A DNA stretch of 64,000 nucleotides from Agrocybe praecox (GCA_964017145.1 OZ024840.1:4340001-4404000), one strand, 5' to 3'. Numbered from the stretch's first letter, positions 11,080 through 23,780 are shown. Program-made: numbers and translations. Notes: a model not told the origin generated them from the sequence alone.

Positions 11080-14000
11080 TCATGTATCAAAACTCGGAAT
11101 AGAAGATAGGTCTGAAGAAACAGCCATGGCCTGGAAACGAGCCTCGATGTCTGCATTGCACTCCATCTGGTCGAAGCTTTAGCACAAGCAAATGATACTC
11201 CAAGCGTTACGCACCATATTTTCAACAGAAATTAGCCCCGCACAACCCTGCATCCTTTCTTCTGGAAGCAGGTCGACGAAATCTTGCAGGGATATCTGGC
11301 TAAGAATTATAGAGGCTGTGAAGTTGTTCATTCCTTTAATCCCTGCCAAGCACTGTTCTTCATCCTGAAGAAACAGTCTATCAGCCTATTGCGAACGTAA
11401 AGTAACAAAACGGATCACCTCGAGGAAATCAACGGTCAGCCATGTCCTTTCACCCCAGATTGCGCCTGAGGTATCGTCTTGTGCTTCGACACGATCACCA
11501 TACAACCTGCATAGCAAAGCTGCCTCATTCACTGTATCAGGAAATGCACAAAGAACTTGCGAATCAGGACGCTTTGTCCCACAAGCATCTGCGATGTCAA
11601 TATCCCGTCTGAACTTTTTCACTGCCTTGATAATAGGCGGCGTATATGCGTAAAGGCCAGAGGGACGTGACGTCGAGGCGCTTTTCTTCTTCGAGCACTG
11701 TTCTGGGTAGGCTTCGAAGACGACAAGCAAAGAAGAAAACCTCCACGACAGAAGTGCGATCCTCTCCACAATAGCGTCGCACTTTGCCGGAAGCATAAAG
11801 ACTGAAGAGAAGATGATTGCACAGTAAGGATCCACAATGAGATCGACACCACCAAGATCTTGACGTTCAACCAGCTCGATGGCACAGTTTTCTGACCGAA
11901 GAGAACGAACCAGTGCGTGCTTTTGTATGAAGTCTAGCGAAGCCATGTACCTGTGAATCGACTGAGGTGATTCGCATGTTTCTGGTAAGACCATGGTGTT
12001 CTTATCTATAATATCTGGAGGCGCGCTGCGTGGTTCTTCGAATGTTTCTATTGGGTCCAAATTTATGGGATCTAGTACTGGCTCTGGAGCAGGCCGGGAA
12101 ACTTTCCGAGAACGTAGTTGGGCGAAACTGGATATCCCGAGAGCCCGAGACGCAATTTCAGGCTCGATGAATAATGGAAGTCCTGAACCTCCTTGATTGA
12201 CGACAGCCAAGTGACCCTTGGCGTCATCGTCGTTGTCGCGAGCATCTTCGGGGCGCATTGGAGGGGAATTTACATCCTCATCATCGTGAGCAGCTACAAG
12301 ATCTTGCGTCCCTTTTTTCCAGTAACGCTTAGATTCAAAAGAGAGAGGTTCGAAGCTCTCCTCGATATAGCTACCGTCTGAATGAATGAATGGCTCTTCC
12401 ATCTGCTGTTCCATAGGGAAATCCTCGATCGGACTTGGCCAAATTTCGTTCAACGTTGTCGACTCGTCCAAAGTGAGGGAGGAAGAGTTAGGTGGCCAGT
12501 TTTCTTTATCATCGTCCACTTCTGGAACAGCGGGACCTTCATTCCAGAAAGGTACTTCAACGTTGGGTTCGTTCCAGCTCGTGGGAGGTCCTTGTTGGAT
12601 TCCCGGATCTTGTTCATATATGCTATGAACGTTTGAGTCTTCATTTTCGAGCCGAGGTCGTTTGGCAGGTCGGTCATCCTCGAGCCTTTGGTCCTCGTTC
12701 TCAACGTCTGGTGGCACAGGTGTCTCGCCTTCGGCATGAAGAGATTGAAGTTCTTCAGTTTCATGCTCGTCAGCAGAATCTTCCTCGATCTCAATTTCGC
12801 CCTTCAGCTTAGTAACCCTCTTGCGTTCTTGCCTCGTTAGTAATATGCGGTTCTCTTCAGATACACTCGGTGGCTTGTATAATCCGCAGTCCTCAGTCCA
12901 TGCATGACGCAGTTCATGACCCGTAGGTTGCTCATCGAACGCGACAGATTTCAGAAGTCGATCCGTATTTGCTTGAAGGGAATCCCCAGCGGTGTTCGGG
13001 CTATCCTCATCATACAGACTCTGGACACGAACAAGAGCGTCTACGGAGGGTAACTTTTCATCGATGGTGAATAACCTAAAAAGGCTTCGTGAATAACATA
13101 CACAGGCTGGCGAGAAATATAGTACTACTGACGTCCATGACAATTCGAGCGACAAAGCAGCCACGCCTTTCGTCTTGCGCAGGAAGCGATGGAGAGGTTG
13201 TGTAGCCCACATCGCGTTTGCTGTCGCACCTTTCATACTTTCCGGAGGAACAACATAATCCGAAAACGACTTGGAGATGTACAATCCAGTCTGTGGGTGT
13301 ATATTTGGCGCTGGTAGGCTGGGTACTAATAAAAGGTGGTATAAAAATGACTAAGAATTAAGATTGAGATCAAACACACACCTTCCATTAGCATGTCCTG
13401 TTTTTCGTCCAGTGTTTCATTGAGAATCATATCTTCTAACTCCTGACCATCGTATATTTTCCTTAGCTCCTTGTCGAAGTCGAGATCTTCATTCTCTTTG
13501 TTGTTGTCTACACCTCCGTTGCCTTCAATTTCTGACGAGGCTTGGCCAATCATTGAGGATGCGGCTATGGATGACTCAGGACGTTGGACATCCGGCATGT
13601 CCACTTTATTGGGTTCGTCTATGGCCTGCGCCAACAAAGGGTGCAAGAAGGTACTCAACCTGCGAAATTCATGAGACACAAACCTCGAAGTAAAACCAAG
13701 AGAAAGACAACCGACGTCTTTTTGTGTAGAATATGAGGACTTATCCCGAATTTCCCTCCAATCCGACGCAATCGAGGCATTACTATTTCCTCTGCACACA
13801 AATAAATATACGATCAAAATCTTTGTCAACGTTGTAAACGTACCCAGTTTTGCCTTCTCAATTTCCTCCGCCAACGGTAGCTCTGTATCAGGCGAAGATG
13901 GAAATTCAAGTTGATCGACCAGTTCGTCACTGTCACTATTCCGTGCTGACGGCGTCGATGGAGGAGATGATTTGATGGTTTCTGTTCAAGGTCAGTATTT

Positions 14001-15063
14001 TAGATAAGCAATCAATACTCAAAAGATTGGTCTTGCCCCAGCCGTCGACAATGACCAGATTCATGCGCGAAGGACTTGGATCTGCTTCTTCGACTTCAAT
14101 TTTTGGAGTTTTGGAAGGCAGATCTGCTAAGCCTTTCAGTTCTGGTAGAGGATTTGTAGGTTGGCCTCCAAATCCTGGTAGCCGTGACCTAGAAAATATA
14201 GGCGTGAACATATCGGCAATACGGTCGGACACGACTAGTGTATCATCATTGTTGCACAGAAGTGATGGCTCGAGATATTTGTTTTTGTATGATTTCTGAG
14301 GACGCATCATGTCCGCAGTTTTTTTCAAGAGCGACCTGACGGCTGGGAATTCGTCTTCATCAATTTGGTGATTCACTCGTCTAATGTTTCTCTAATGAGC
14401 GCATGTACGAACGGTTCTAAACAGCGCATACAATATTTCTTCCATTTGAAGTGTTGGTTCATCGACGTGCTTGACGTCGACAACCTGATAATTTTGTTCT
14501 TTTGCAAGGGTCTCAAGAGTGGTGATCGTTTTCACGTTTTTTCCTAGCTTAGGGGTATCCTTACGTGCTGCTCGCGTCAGTGCAGGAATAAATAGTTCTG
14601 GTAACGGTTCATCTACGGATTCCTTGAGTTAATAACCTCAACATAGCCTGAGGTACTTTACTTACCACTAGGTTCACTCCATGTCAGCCTTTCTGATTTC
14701 GCAGGTCCCAAGAACGAACTCATGACGCCTTTTAAGTATGCCAAAGCTTCCTTAGTAGTTTCTGCATTTTCTTCATAGGGAGGCAGAAGCGATAATGAGT
14801 GTATCTGAGAAAAGGTTTCGAAAGGATCGACTGGAAGCACAAATGAGTAAGGATCAGTCATAGGAACAGGCTTTAGGTCCTCAAGGAACTGAGAAAGGAT
14901 ATTGAGTGTTTGTGCGTAATCGTAGTGTGAATCTAATCAAACTTACCTCGGCAACCACATTTTCAGTAAAGGCGACGTAGTCAGTAGTTAGATAAGTCTT
15001 GGAGTATTCATAGAGCAAATTCCGAATATGAAGCTGGAGTTCAGGCTGATCAGCAACAGACAT
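11080..15063 (-). CDS. Large XPF-like / HhH protein, SHOC1-Zip2-like (tentative)
   Basis: A large (about 1,100 aa) multi-exon protein. The start chosen is ATG at 15063 ('MSVADQPELQLHIRNLLYEY'); a frame-open ATG 48 bases upstream is the alternative. The middle is acidic and low-complexity. The C-terminal third resembles a degenerate XPF nuclease-like fold ('VDLIVDPYCAIIFSSVFMLP', 'RFSSLLVVFEAYPE', 'PDSQVLCAFPDTVNEAALLC'). It is followed by a helix-hairpin-helix-like segment ('CLAGIKGMNNFTASIILSQI', 'LQDFVDLLPEERM'). That arrangement is known from SHOC1/Zip2, the ZMM factors that stabilise meiotic crossover intermediates, and fits an inactive nuclease. No ERKxxxD motif is seen. The last exons need introns near 11373-11387 and 11150-11210 and end at stop 11080-11082. 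Family assignment is inference; it could be another XPF/ERCC4 relative. Confidence 0.5.
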
Positions 15064-15760
15064 TTCGTAGCATTCGGTTATTGGCAGAAAAAAGTCAAGA
15101 AAAACAAGCAAGCACCGTTCATGAAATCAGAATTTGGAAAGCTGTGTTACTGTGCTTGGCTTTGGTTGGAACCCTATCGTGATCGTGAGAATATCACCAT
15201 TACCTTAAAAAATTGACTGCTCCACTTTGTTTCCTTGCTATATGTTCCTCAATGAATTTCAATGCTATCAATCGTCCGATATGAAAAGGCTTGATTCTCT
15301 CTTTCTTTCTCTCAGCAAATCTCACAACCCACGAACATAGTCAAGGCCTCAGTATTCCTTCGGGAAATCCCTACACTTGAGGCCTGTTACGTTCATGGAA
15401 GATCAATCAGTTCGGTATTCTTGCTGCTCGTCATCGTTTTGAAGTCGGGTGGAATCACGGGGATCCGGGCTCGAAAGTCTCTTCAGAGTTGAGCGTAATG
15501 GGATTGTTGAAAGACGATGTAGCATGGCGCTCGTAGTTTTGGGACAGACAGTATTTATTCATTTCTGCATATGTCAATCAGTTTACTAAAAGAAAAAATG
15601 CATTCGATCGTTTGCTATATACATATACCCAAAGTTTTAAATTGAAGGTGGAACAAGCTACTCTTGATCACAACTTCTACCTTATCGGAATTTTGAACAC
15701 ACCGCCGATAATCGACGCGTCGATTCCGTTCTACCAGTCGAAGGAAGACAGAGTTCTGTT
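15064..15760. other. Intergenic region
   Basis: About 700 bp between the start of the XPF-like gene (-) and the broken DUF6697-like gene (+). No coding exon is supported before 15761: the frame continuous with the coiled coil is open back to about 15670 but has no ATG and is closed by a TGA upstream. Confidence 0.4.
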
Positions 15761-17688
15761 ATGGAAGCCAATATCGAACTGGCCCAAGTCCATTAACAGT
15801 TTGCGAAATGCAAATCCCATTCCGATTCCCTTGAACACGAAAACACGAATTTAAAGCTTCGAATAAGGGAATTGGAGGCAGAACTCACAGAAACGCAAAT
15901 ATTGCTCAGCAAGACAATCGTGGCTGCGAACAGGAAGAACGTGAGTGGGTGTCTTATCTGAATTTTGGCGCGACTGAATGATGTTCAGGGCAACAATGTC
16001 TCTGTCCCTGGGAGTCCGAGAAGACAAGAACAGTCGTTAAAAAGGGTACTAGGCTCGTTTATCATGACTTGATAGCTTGGTGCTGATCTAGTATCAGGCT
16101 CGGTCACCTTCTTTCGAACTTGTAGGTAGCTGGGAGCCTCCCAAAAAGAAGGAATATGTTCCGACTACGACAAAGTTGATCGCAATCGACGTCGTCCCTA
16201 AGAGTCATATCAAATCCGAATCTGCGACCGTGAAGGAAGAAACAGATCAGAAAAAGAGCTCCGTAGCAAAGGTGAGACGCATATATCTATTCGTAACCGT
16301 TAGCTGACTTTTTTTTCCTACAGTCTCTTCCGGAAAATGACGATACTATGCAAGCTACCGTGAATCTCGAGGTCCCTACGCCGACCTTCAAAAAACCAAC
16401 TACACCCTCGACGCAAACTGGAATACCACGGGTGGATAACAGTCTTACCACCGAGCCGGTCCCCTCTAAAGATATGCCGACGCCTGGGCCGTCAAGACAT
16501 GAACTAGTCGCTAGTCAGGTATGCCCCGCTTTGCATTACACAGGAAACGCTGTTTACATTTTCACATAGCCCGCATTCCGAACCCATCATACCCTACCTG
16601 CACCTCTGACAATTGAACCATCCGCACTAGTTATAGAGGTTCCTCGCACTTTCTTGCGAGTTACGTACGTACGGCGGAAGTGACCAACAGTTTTTGCAAT
16701 ACATCCAAAAGGAAATGAACCCTTCCGGTCCTGTTCTGAGACGACTAGTCTTCCCAATGCTCGATTTGAATCCATCGATGCCCACCAAACCCGGAGAACA
16801 TGGTTTCATTTTCAGCTCTCGTCCGGAAATTCTAGATAACCCTCCATGGACTCTTTTCTGCAAACGCAACAAATCACGCGCGGTTTGGCAGTACTTCGGA
16901 GAATATGAAAACGCTATTTGTGGAAAGGTCGAGCCAGAGATATATGCGGCTCAAAATGTGGAGGTACTGTTTGTTTCATGCTGCCTCATGAATGGTTGCT
17001 CATTTGTGTCCTCTTCTAGGTCAAATTGACGTGGGCCAGAGCACTGCTGAGGTCTAAAGGGACGGTTAATACTGTTTACCTTCAAATGAGGGCGCGCATC
17101 GCTCTGAGGAAATACGGACTTATTCCTATCGAAGATAAAAAAGCGGAGGAAGACATCATCGAAGCCGAAGTTCAAGCTATCAAAGCTGAGAAGGGTCGCG
17201 AACTAACTCCCGACAATGTTATTGATGCCATTTCCAGAGGCGACGAAGTGAGTTCTATATACTTTCTCCGTCACCTTACATCGAAGAGAACTGATACGAT
17301 TAATCTCTGTCAGAGGATCGACCTCATACGGATGACCTGCGTAAACTACGACCATGTATTTGCCAACGATATGGCGATAAATTTTCCCAATTATGGCTCT
17401 CTTCTTGCTGCGTCGAAGGAAAAACAACGAATCAAGAAATCCATATCAAATTGTGGAGCTCAGCCTCGAATGCAAAGTTGGCATAAGCCTTCTCACCAGC
17501 AAGCTCAGGCTTCGTTGTCGTCTTCGGGAAGTAACCAACAGGACGGCGCTCCTGCAGGGTCAGTCCAGGACGCTAATACTAATCCCACCGCGATAACATA
17601 TCCCCAGAGGCTACGCCGAGCATCTCTGAAAATTTATTCTTATATGGATGATCCACTTTCAGCATACTTGGAATACTCTGAAGAATAA
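15761..17688 (+). pseudogene. DUF6697-like paralog, disabled (nonsense + 4-bp frameshift)
   Basis: Tandem paralog of the gene at 18147-19991, with the same exon order and matching coiled coil, core domain and tail. Two lesions are visible by alignment to that copy. First, in the N-terminal coiled coil an in-frame TAA (15794-15796) stands where the intact copy has a Glu codon. Second, in the core domain ACGTACGTACGG (16663-16674) replaces the expected ACGTACGG-type sequence. This is a 4-bp tandem duplication that shifts the frame after 'VPRTFLRVTY' and hits TGA within a few codons. The remaining exons are well conserved ('IQKEMNPSGPVLRRLVFPML', 'WTLFCKRNKSRAVWQYFGEY', 'TPDNVIDAISRGDE'), so inactivation looks recent. 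No plausible intron removes either lesion. A shorter protein starting at an internal ATG (for example 16717) cannot be excluded. Confidence 0.7.
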
Positions 17689-18146
17689 TGGACTCATGCC
17701 AATTCTTGGACATTTTTTGGAAGTCAAGCGCCGGGACCTTCCTGTGCTTAAAGTCCTAGAAGGACGTGTTTGCTCAATTCTTCTATTTTGTGGAATATTC
17801 TCGTCACTTGCTGCAGCACGATTGAGCATTTTGTTGGCAGGGTTCGAGTGGCAGTAGCCAGAGCTTCAAGGACCGATTCTAGCCAGGCGTATGCCACTAA
17901 ATATCTTTTCGTTTAGCCCAAACTCATCACGAGTAGCTTGTGTTGCAAAGCTATGCAAAAAAACTTCTTGTCAGACGCGAGGTGAGATTCAAAGGCTTAA
18001 AATGAACATATACAACATGTCTAAATATAACACTATTCAATATTGAGCGTAGGCGCTTGAGTGTCATGGACTTACCTAAGCTATAATTCGGCTACCAATC
18101 TGGATTCGACCACTTGTGACAAAACGCGTCTTGTCTTCGTAAACTC
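17689..18146 (+). other. Spacer between tandem paralogs
   Basis: Non-coding spacer between the stop of the disabled copy and the ATG of the intact copy. It should hold the 3' end of the first and the promoter of the second. I see no repeat or element. Confidence 0.4.
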
Positions 18147-19991
18147 ATGCCACCAGCAGAAGAAAAGCCAAAACTCGCGGGTACCACTCAAACAGATACG
18201 GAAACCCTAAACCGATTGCGCACTGAATTAGGGGAGGTCCTTGAAAAGTTCGCGAAATGCAAATCAGAAAATTATGCTCTCGAGTGTGAAAATGCCGATC
18301 TAAACTTTCAAATGAAGGAAATGGAGATTGAGCTGATTGAGACGCGAGCCATGCTCGGAAAGACTGTGGTGGCAGCGAACAGGAGCAACGTGTGTATTTG
18401 TCATTTAAGTCTTCGAATTGCAGACCATTTTCGATGCAGCTCTGAGTAACGAACGACCGTGTTTTTAGAACGCAAGTACCTGTATCATTGTTCCCGAAAT
18501 GCGGAGAAGAGTGGAACAGCCTACATCAAAGCGGGTAAGGATATTCTACTCTGTCTAGATGGTATTATGCTCATGGGGAATTAGACTCGGTCTCCTTCAA
18601 TTGAAATTATAGATCATTTGGAGCCTCCCAAAAAGAAAGAGAAGAAGGAGGAAATTCTCATAGCAACACCAACGAAGTCGAGTACAGTGCTTTTGGTTGA
18701 AGGATCTGCCCAAAAACATGTTGAAAGCGAATCTACAGCCAGTCCCAAAGTATGTTTCTTTTTCTCTACTCATAACCCTCGTCTTATTTATGACTGCAGC
18801 ATACCGGATTACCCGTAACATCGAAGATAATAAGCGCTTTGGATGCGCTGTCCTCTGACTGTAAAAACCGACCACCACCTTTGAAAATCGACCCACCTCC
18901 TCTCGACATCGAAGTCCCTCGCACCTTCCTCCGGGTCACATATGGGGGAAGCGACCAACATTTCCTACAATTTATTCAAAAGGAGATGAACCCATCTGGG
19001 CATGTCCAGAGACGGATCGTCTTCCCGATGCTCGAGATGAATCCAATGATGCCTAGCCGACCTGGAGAACACGGTTTTGTGTTCGCTTCACGCCATGAAA
19101 TTTTGTATAACCTCCCTTGGACTCTTTTCTGCAAGCGTAATAAAGCCCGGGCAGTATGGCAATACCTTGGAGAATATCAAAACATCATTTGTGGCAAGGT
19201 TGAAGCAGAAACGTTTGCTGCTCAGACCATGGAGGTATTTGTTCTTTTTTATTCAAGACTCCTTATGAGTACTTACAAGTTGTACTGTCATTTTCAAGGT
19301 CAAACTGGCTTGGGCCAGAGCGCTCTTGAAATCAAAGGGATCGGTTAATGATGTTTATATTGAGATGAGAGCACGCATTGCCCTCCGAAAATATGGTGTC
19401 ATACCTCTTGAAGACAAGAACACAGAAGAGGAAATTGTCGTAGCTGAGGTTTTGGCCATCAAGGCGGACAAAGGTCGCGAATTGACTCCCGATGAAGTAA
19501 TTTCTGCCATCTGCAGAGGAGATGAAGTAAGTTACTACATTCATCGTAACAGTAGCCTTTGGGGAAAAGAAGCTGATATACTTACCTGCTAGAGTATCGA
19601 CCTCATACAGATGATTTGTGTAAAATACGACCATGTCTTCGCTAATGACATGGCGGCTAAATTCCCCAACTACGATGTCCTCCTTGCGGCGTCGAAGCAA
19701 AAAATGCGAAAGAAAAAGGTTAAAGCAGATTCTGTGCCGGGTCGGCCTCGACAATGGAAGACACACAAATCACCTTCTGTAGGACCACGGAACGAACCTC
19801 CTCACACTCGTGCTGGGTCGCCTTCAGTGAATAGTGATCAGCAAGAAGAATCTTTTACAGCACCAGCAGCTTCTTCCTCTACCGGCACCAGACGATATCC
19901 TCAGAGACGGCGTGAATCTGCATTTACAAAAGATGACATTGGTTACGATACGACTACCTCGGAAGAGTCGGTATCGGAATACGAAGAATGA
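18147..19991 (+). CDS. DUF6697-like protein with N-terminal coiled coil
   Basis: Basidiomycete protein of unknown function. ATG at 18147 begins 'MPPAEEKPKLAGTTQTDTET', followed by a roughly 70-residue coiled coil ('LRTELGEVLEKFAKCKSEN'), a linker with 'PPKKKEKKE' (possible nuclear localisation signal), then the conserved core. The core contains 'PRTFLRVTYGGSDQHFLQFI', 'RRIVFPMLEMNPMMPSRPGE', 'WTLFCKRNKARAVWQYLGEY' and 'FAAQTMEVKLAWARALLKSK'. The tail is Ser/Gln-rich and ends in an acidic cluster. Seven exons splice in frame with GT-AG introns, including joins at about 18730/18800, 19233/19299 and 19526/19593. The core matches what I recall of DUF6697, but that naming should be checked. It is the intact member of the tandem pair. 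Confidence 0.7.
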
Positions 19992-20277
19992 CAGAAAATC
20001 CAGCACGATTTTCCCATTGGTATGCTGGAAGTCCCAGGGCTGGGACGTTCGTCTTCTTTTTTGTGGACCAATTCTCCTTGACGGTCGCCAACAGTTATCG
20101 CAGTTCGAACGATACTTACATCTTCATCTTGTTTTGAATCTTGATTGCTATCATACATACCTGTCCGTATATCAAACATTTCATCCTAACCCAAGCAAGC
20201 ACTTACTCTAGAGTCTAATATTCTTGTAAACCTATTCATATACCCTCGTTCCACTGCATAATATACCTTAATTTTAG

Positions 20278-20629
20278 CTCGAGTCTCGACCCCGGGATGA
20301 ACCAGATGGTGGCATAGATGTCGGGCCTGCTAGAAACTTTCGGTTAGTATGCATTAATTTTTCTCAACGCGATTCTCGACTGAGATGCTGTCTCTATTTG
20401 GTCTCTAATATCTATGCTTATTCGTGGTTGGCCATGGGGTGATTACAGCTGACAAAGGTAAATTCCGTTCTCGTTTTCTATTTCTCCTACTTTCGACATC
20501 TAAATTGGCGCATCATGGGTCTGTAGGCAACTAGTCGGGCTTAGAGAAGAGACGTATACGGTATCGGATACACCTGGTAGAGCCAAACGTCATGCACCGT
20601 TTGCATTAAGGCTGCGACGAGCAGAATGA
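20278..20629 (+). other. Orphan terminal exons of an unidentified gene or gene remnant
   Basis: Two segments look coding. 20278-20342 follows a TTTTAG acceptor and reads 'LESRPRDEPDGGIDVGPARN'. 20527-20629 follows a CTGTAG acceptor and reads 'QLVGLREETYTVSDTPGRAK' then 'RHAPFALRLRRAE' and a stop. The phases match across the intron 20343-20526 (CG|G). No start or upstream exons are found between here and the stop of the gene at 19991. It may be the 3' end of a truncated gene or extra exons of an unrecognised small gene. Product unknown. Confidence 0.3.
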
Positions 20630-23527
20630 ATCTTACCTCTAGGTAGAGCCTAGTGGTCCTTTCAAGTTACACATCCAACGTCAACCTCTGGGCTGAACAA
20701 AGACCGGAAAACTGAAGATTTTGACAATATCGCACTTAAGATTATTAAGGTCGTTAGTAAGAGCCTCAATCATAAATATAAACTCCGTTTATGCCCAGTG
20801 TTTTGTCTTCCAACTTCCGTATAGCTTAAAGTCCCTGAGTCAAGTACTTATAGAAATGCAGTGCACACCAAAACGTCCTCGAGTCGAGCATGCCACCACA
20901 ATTGGTCTAAAGATAAACCGAGCGATAGATGTGTCTAAATATAATCGGTTCGCTGACAGATGATAATGAACGACAGATGAACGAGTGAGTCGGTTCGTGA
21001 TGTAGATCATCCGTTACGCGTTAGCCTTGGCTAGAGGAACAGGAGCAGGGGGATCACCCTACTCTGCGTACTTGTCAAAATCTGTCTGGTCTGTCATTGG
21101 ACGAGTGTGTCGGGATATATCACTTTTCGCAACCTTTTTATATCATGAACTGCCAGTGCCAGTCTGCGTGTGTTTGCTATCGCGAGTTGTGATCAGTGGC
21201 GCTGTGCTGCACGGTATAAGTAAGTATTTCAAGCTTCAAGTTCAACTTATTATTGATGATGATGTTTAATCTACTTCTCATGAGAGACAAGGTACAAATT
21301 GCTTTGTTTCCATCTAAATACTGATTACCCGTATTACCAGTAGTACTAAGCCCAAGTTCAATCTGATCACCTTCTAGTGCATGTTCATCTTACTTGCACT
21401 GCTGCCTTGTGGTACGTGATGTAAATTATTTTATTTTTGGCACGGAAAGATATTCTAATCAGTGCACTTCAGACGGTTGCTGTCTGACATTGTGTTCCGT
21501 GACTGTAAATGTCTATGCGCGTGCTTGTAACCCATATTTTTCCCAATGTATGCCCGTACATGTTTTAATTAGAGCGCCAAGTTGGCGCCCGCCCCAGATG
21601 TCCCACATCATGTACAAGTTGCTGTATCGATATCGTTAACATAGTACATGATACACAACCTGCCAGCCAGTATGTGAGCAATTTTGCGGGGTGAGCCAGG
21701 GGGAATGCGTACATACATAGTACATCCAAATGCGGCTCGGACGGATGGACGGATGGACTTTGCACTACATATGTGCGACGTATCAAACGCGAGTCCGACG
21801 CGACCTAACTTGCTTGTAAGCACGCGCGTCGCGTCGAAGTTGAGCAAGCAACTCCACATAACTTGTACTTACCCACACCCAGAACGGCGTTCGGGCTCCA
21901 TGTTATTCCCTGCTCTTAGCTTACATACATACACCAGTGCATATGGACACTACCCGACGCTATGCACCTACGCAATTTACATATACTTATGTAACCCACC
22001 GACTCGGGGGCACCTTGAGGCGACCGCGTCTCAGACGTGCCTGTTGAGCCACATGGACGCATGCATACATAGCAGGCATAGAGATGTTCGAATGCCGTTG
22101 GGTGTACCCGCGAACTTGGATTGGAGCTAAATACATAACATGTCAGTTAACCCATGGAGGCTTTCGTGGCTGTTGTTTGCGGAAAGGGAATGTGCTGATC
22201 GTGCGCGTGAAGTGCTAAAGTAGCCAAGTTCTACATACATATCTGCGAAGTATCATGTATGGCGTTTGGTGCTTCAAGCTTCGGGCTTGAGTCATAGCGC
22301 ATCTGCTTTGTTGGGCTCCTTGGTTATTTTACCGCATAAGACTTGAAATGGGACTTGCCTTGGGAGTATATATATCGCTGTTACCTCTCTCCGTGAATGA
22401 GGATCGCTGCCGTCACGTTGGACAGTATAAGGCCCTGTAAAGGAATGTAATTGGCCCTCTTATCAGAAGCGGCACCGCCCAGAGTAATAATTGATTCTGA
22501 CGCGACTGAACATCAACTGTAAAAACGTTACGGGTTTCAGCATCTAAAATCATCTACATAGTATATTTAAAATGATAACTTACAGGAAATCATATCCCTG
22601 ATACCGCCGTGGTGTGATAATACATAATTTGCTGATTTCCCGTATTTATAGGCCGACCTTAATACACGTCCGTCCCTTTTGTGTCGACAAAGTTGAAACT
22701 CGACGCGCATGAAATAGCGGAAGAGCATTCTGCCAACTGCGGTTACGATATTGATATTCTGGTAAACTCGGAGAATAATATTATGAGCGCGGGTCTGCGG
22801 TAATAGCCAGTCGCCGAATTACTGTATTGTTTGTTGTTCGTCCAATTAGAATCAATTCCAGGGTTTTTAGCACGAGTGATCAACGTGAATACTGCCACGG
22901 CGTTGGAGGTTCCATGGCATCATATGTTCAGGGCCAGCGGAAGAATTTGGGGGGTTCGAGTTTCCTATCATAACCACGAATATTGCGGGGCTGCCGACAA
23001 TAGAGTAGAGTAGAATCGGGTAACTTTGAAATAAAGGACTTTTTTGCGAGATTTTGGTGTCGAGGAATATCATAAAAGGTTTCGCGAGATCGTCAGTCCA
23101 GCATAGGCCTCTGCACATAGCCCTAGAGGTTGATCGATATCATCGCTTGTTCGGTCAGGTTTTCAGCAATTAGTCAAGGATATAAATTGGCATCATCGAC
23201 AATTGGGGTTTCAACAAAGCTACATACCAAACTGGTTTGGTTCGGCCGGTTGAGCGTTAGGAGCGAGACCGCGATTAGCTTTTGGTTTTCCCAACACTTC
23301 TTTTTTCCACTGTGCTCCAACCTGATAAGTACACTGACTGATCTCCTGGGCTTTTAATCCATAGCCTGCAGTGGTATGTCTCTGGAATACGGATAGGCTG
23401 TGGGAGGCGTGGGCTTCTGTAACTGTTACCATGTACTAAGATGCGAGGCTGTACCGCAAATCGAATTACGCGAGCCGGGTGACACACGCATGGCACTCCC
23501 TAACTCCCTATGGCAACCTTGCGATGA
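20630..23527. other. Gene-poor stretch of about 2.9 kb
   Basis: No supported coding exon. Between about 21650 and 22270 the sequence is enriched in ACATAC/ACATACATAC-type words, but not as a regular array. No tRNA-like cloverleaf, long terminal repeat or transposase frame was seen. The last few hundred bases are the upstream region of the gene at 23781. Confidence 0.4.
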
Positions 23528-23535
23528 TATATAAG
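23528..23535 (+). promoter_or_regulatory. TATA box (TATATAAG)
   Basis: A good TATA match about 75 bases upstream of the presumed 5' splice site of a leader intron and about 250 bases upstream of the ATG at 23781. It fits the core promoter of the GC-rich single-exon gene that follows. Confidence 0.5.
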
Positions 23536-23608
23536 AAAGGTGGCAGACGAGAGGGTTTCTCCCATCCACACTTGTAGTGTGTCCATCACGAACTAACGAA
23601 TTTACGAT

Positions 23609-23670
23609 GTAAGTATCCCATCGTTCTCGTCGTTCGTGGTTATGTACTGACAGCCTTTTTCTTCTTCCAG
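23609..23670 (+). other. Probable 5'-UTR intron
   Basis: GTAAGT donor at 23609 and a pyrimidine-rich TTCTTCTTCCAG acceptor ending at 23670, 62 bp. It lies between the TATA box and the ATG at 23781, in the leader of the following gene. ATGs on either side of it do not give the main reading frame once spliced. Confidence 0.5.
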
Positions 23671-23780
23671 TCATCGACATTGCCTTGCTGGTCAAGACAT
23701 CTCGAGTTCGAACCAATAGAAACAACAACCAAATCTTTTTTCTCTCGATTAACAACTTTATACTCAAACAAAATCTTCAA

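Noticed and set aside
15785..15800. CATTAACAG read as a splice acceptor that would remove the TAA in the first DUF6697-like copy
   Set aside because: The bases before it still align codon for codon with the coding exon of the intact paralog, so they are exonic.
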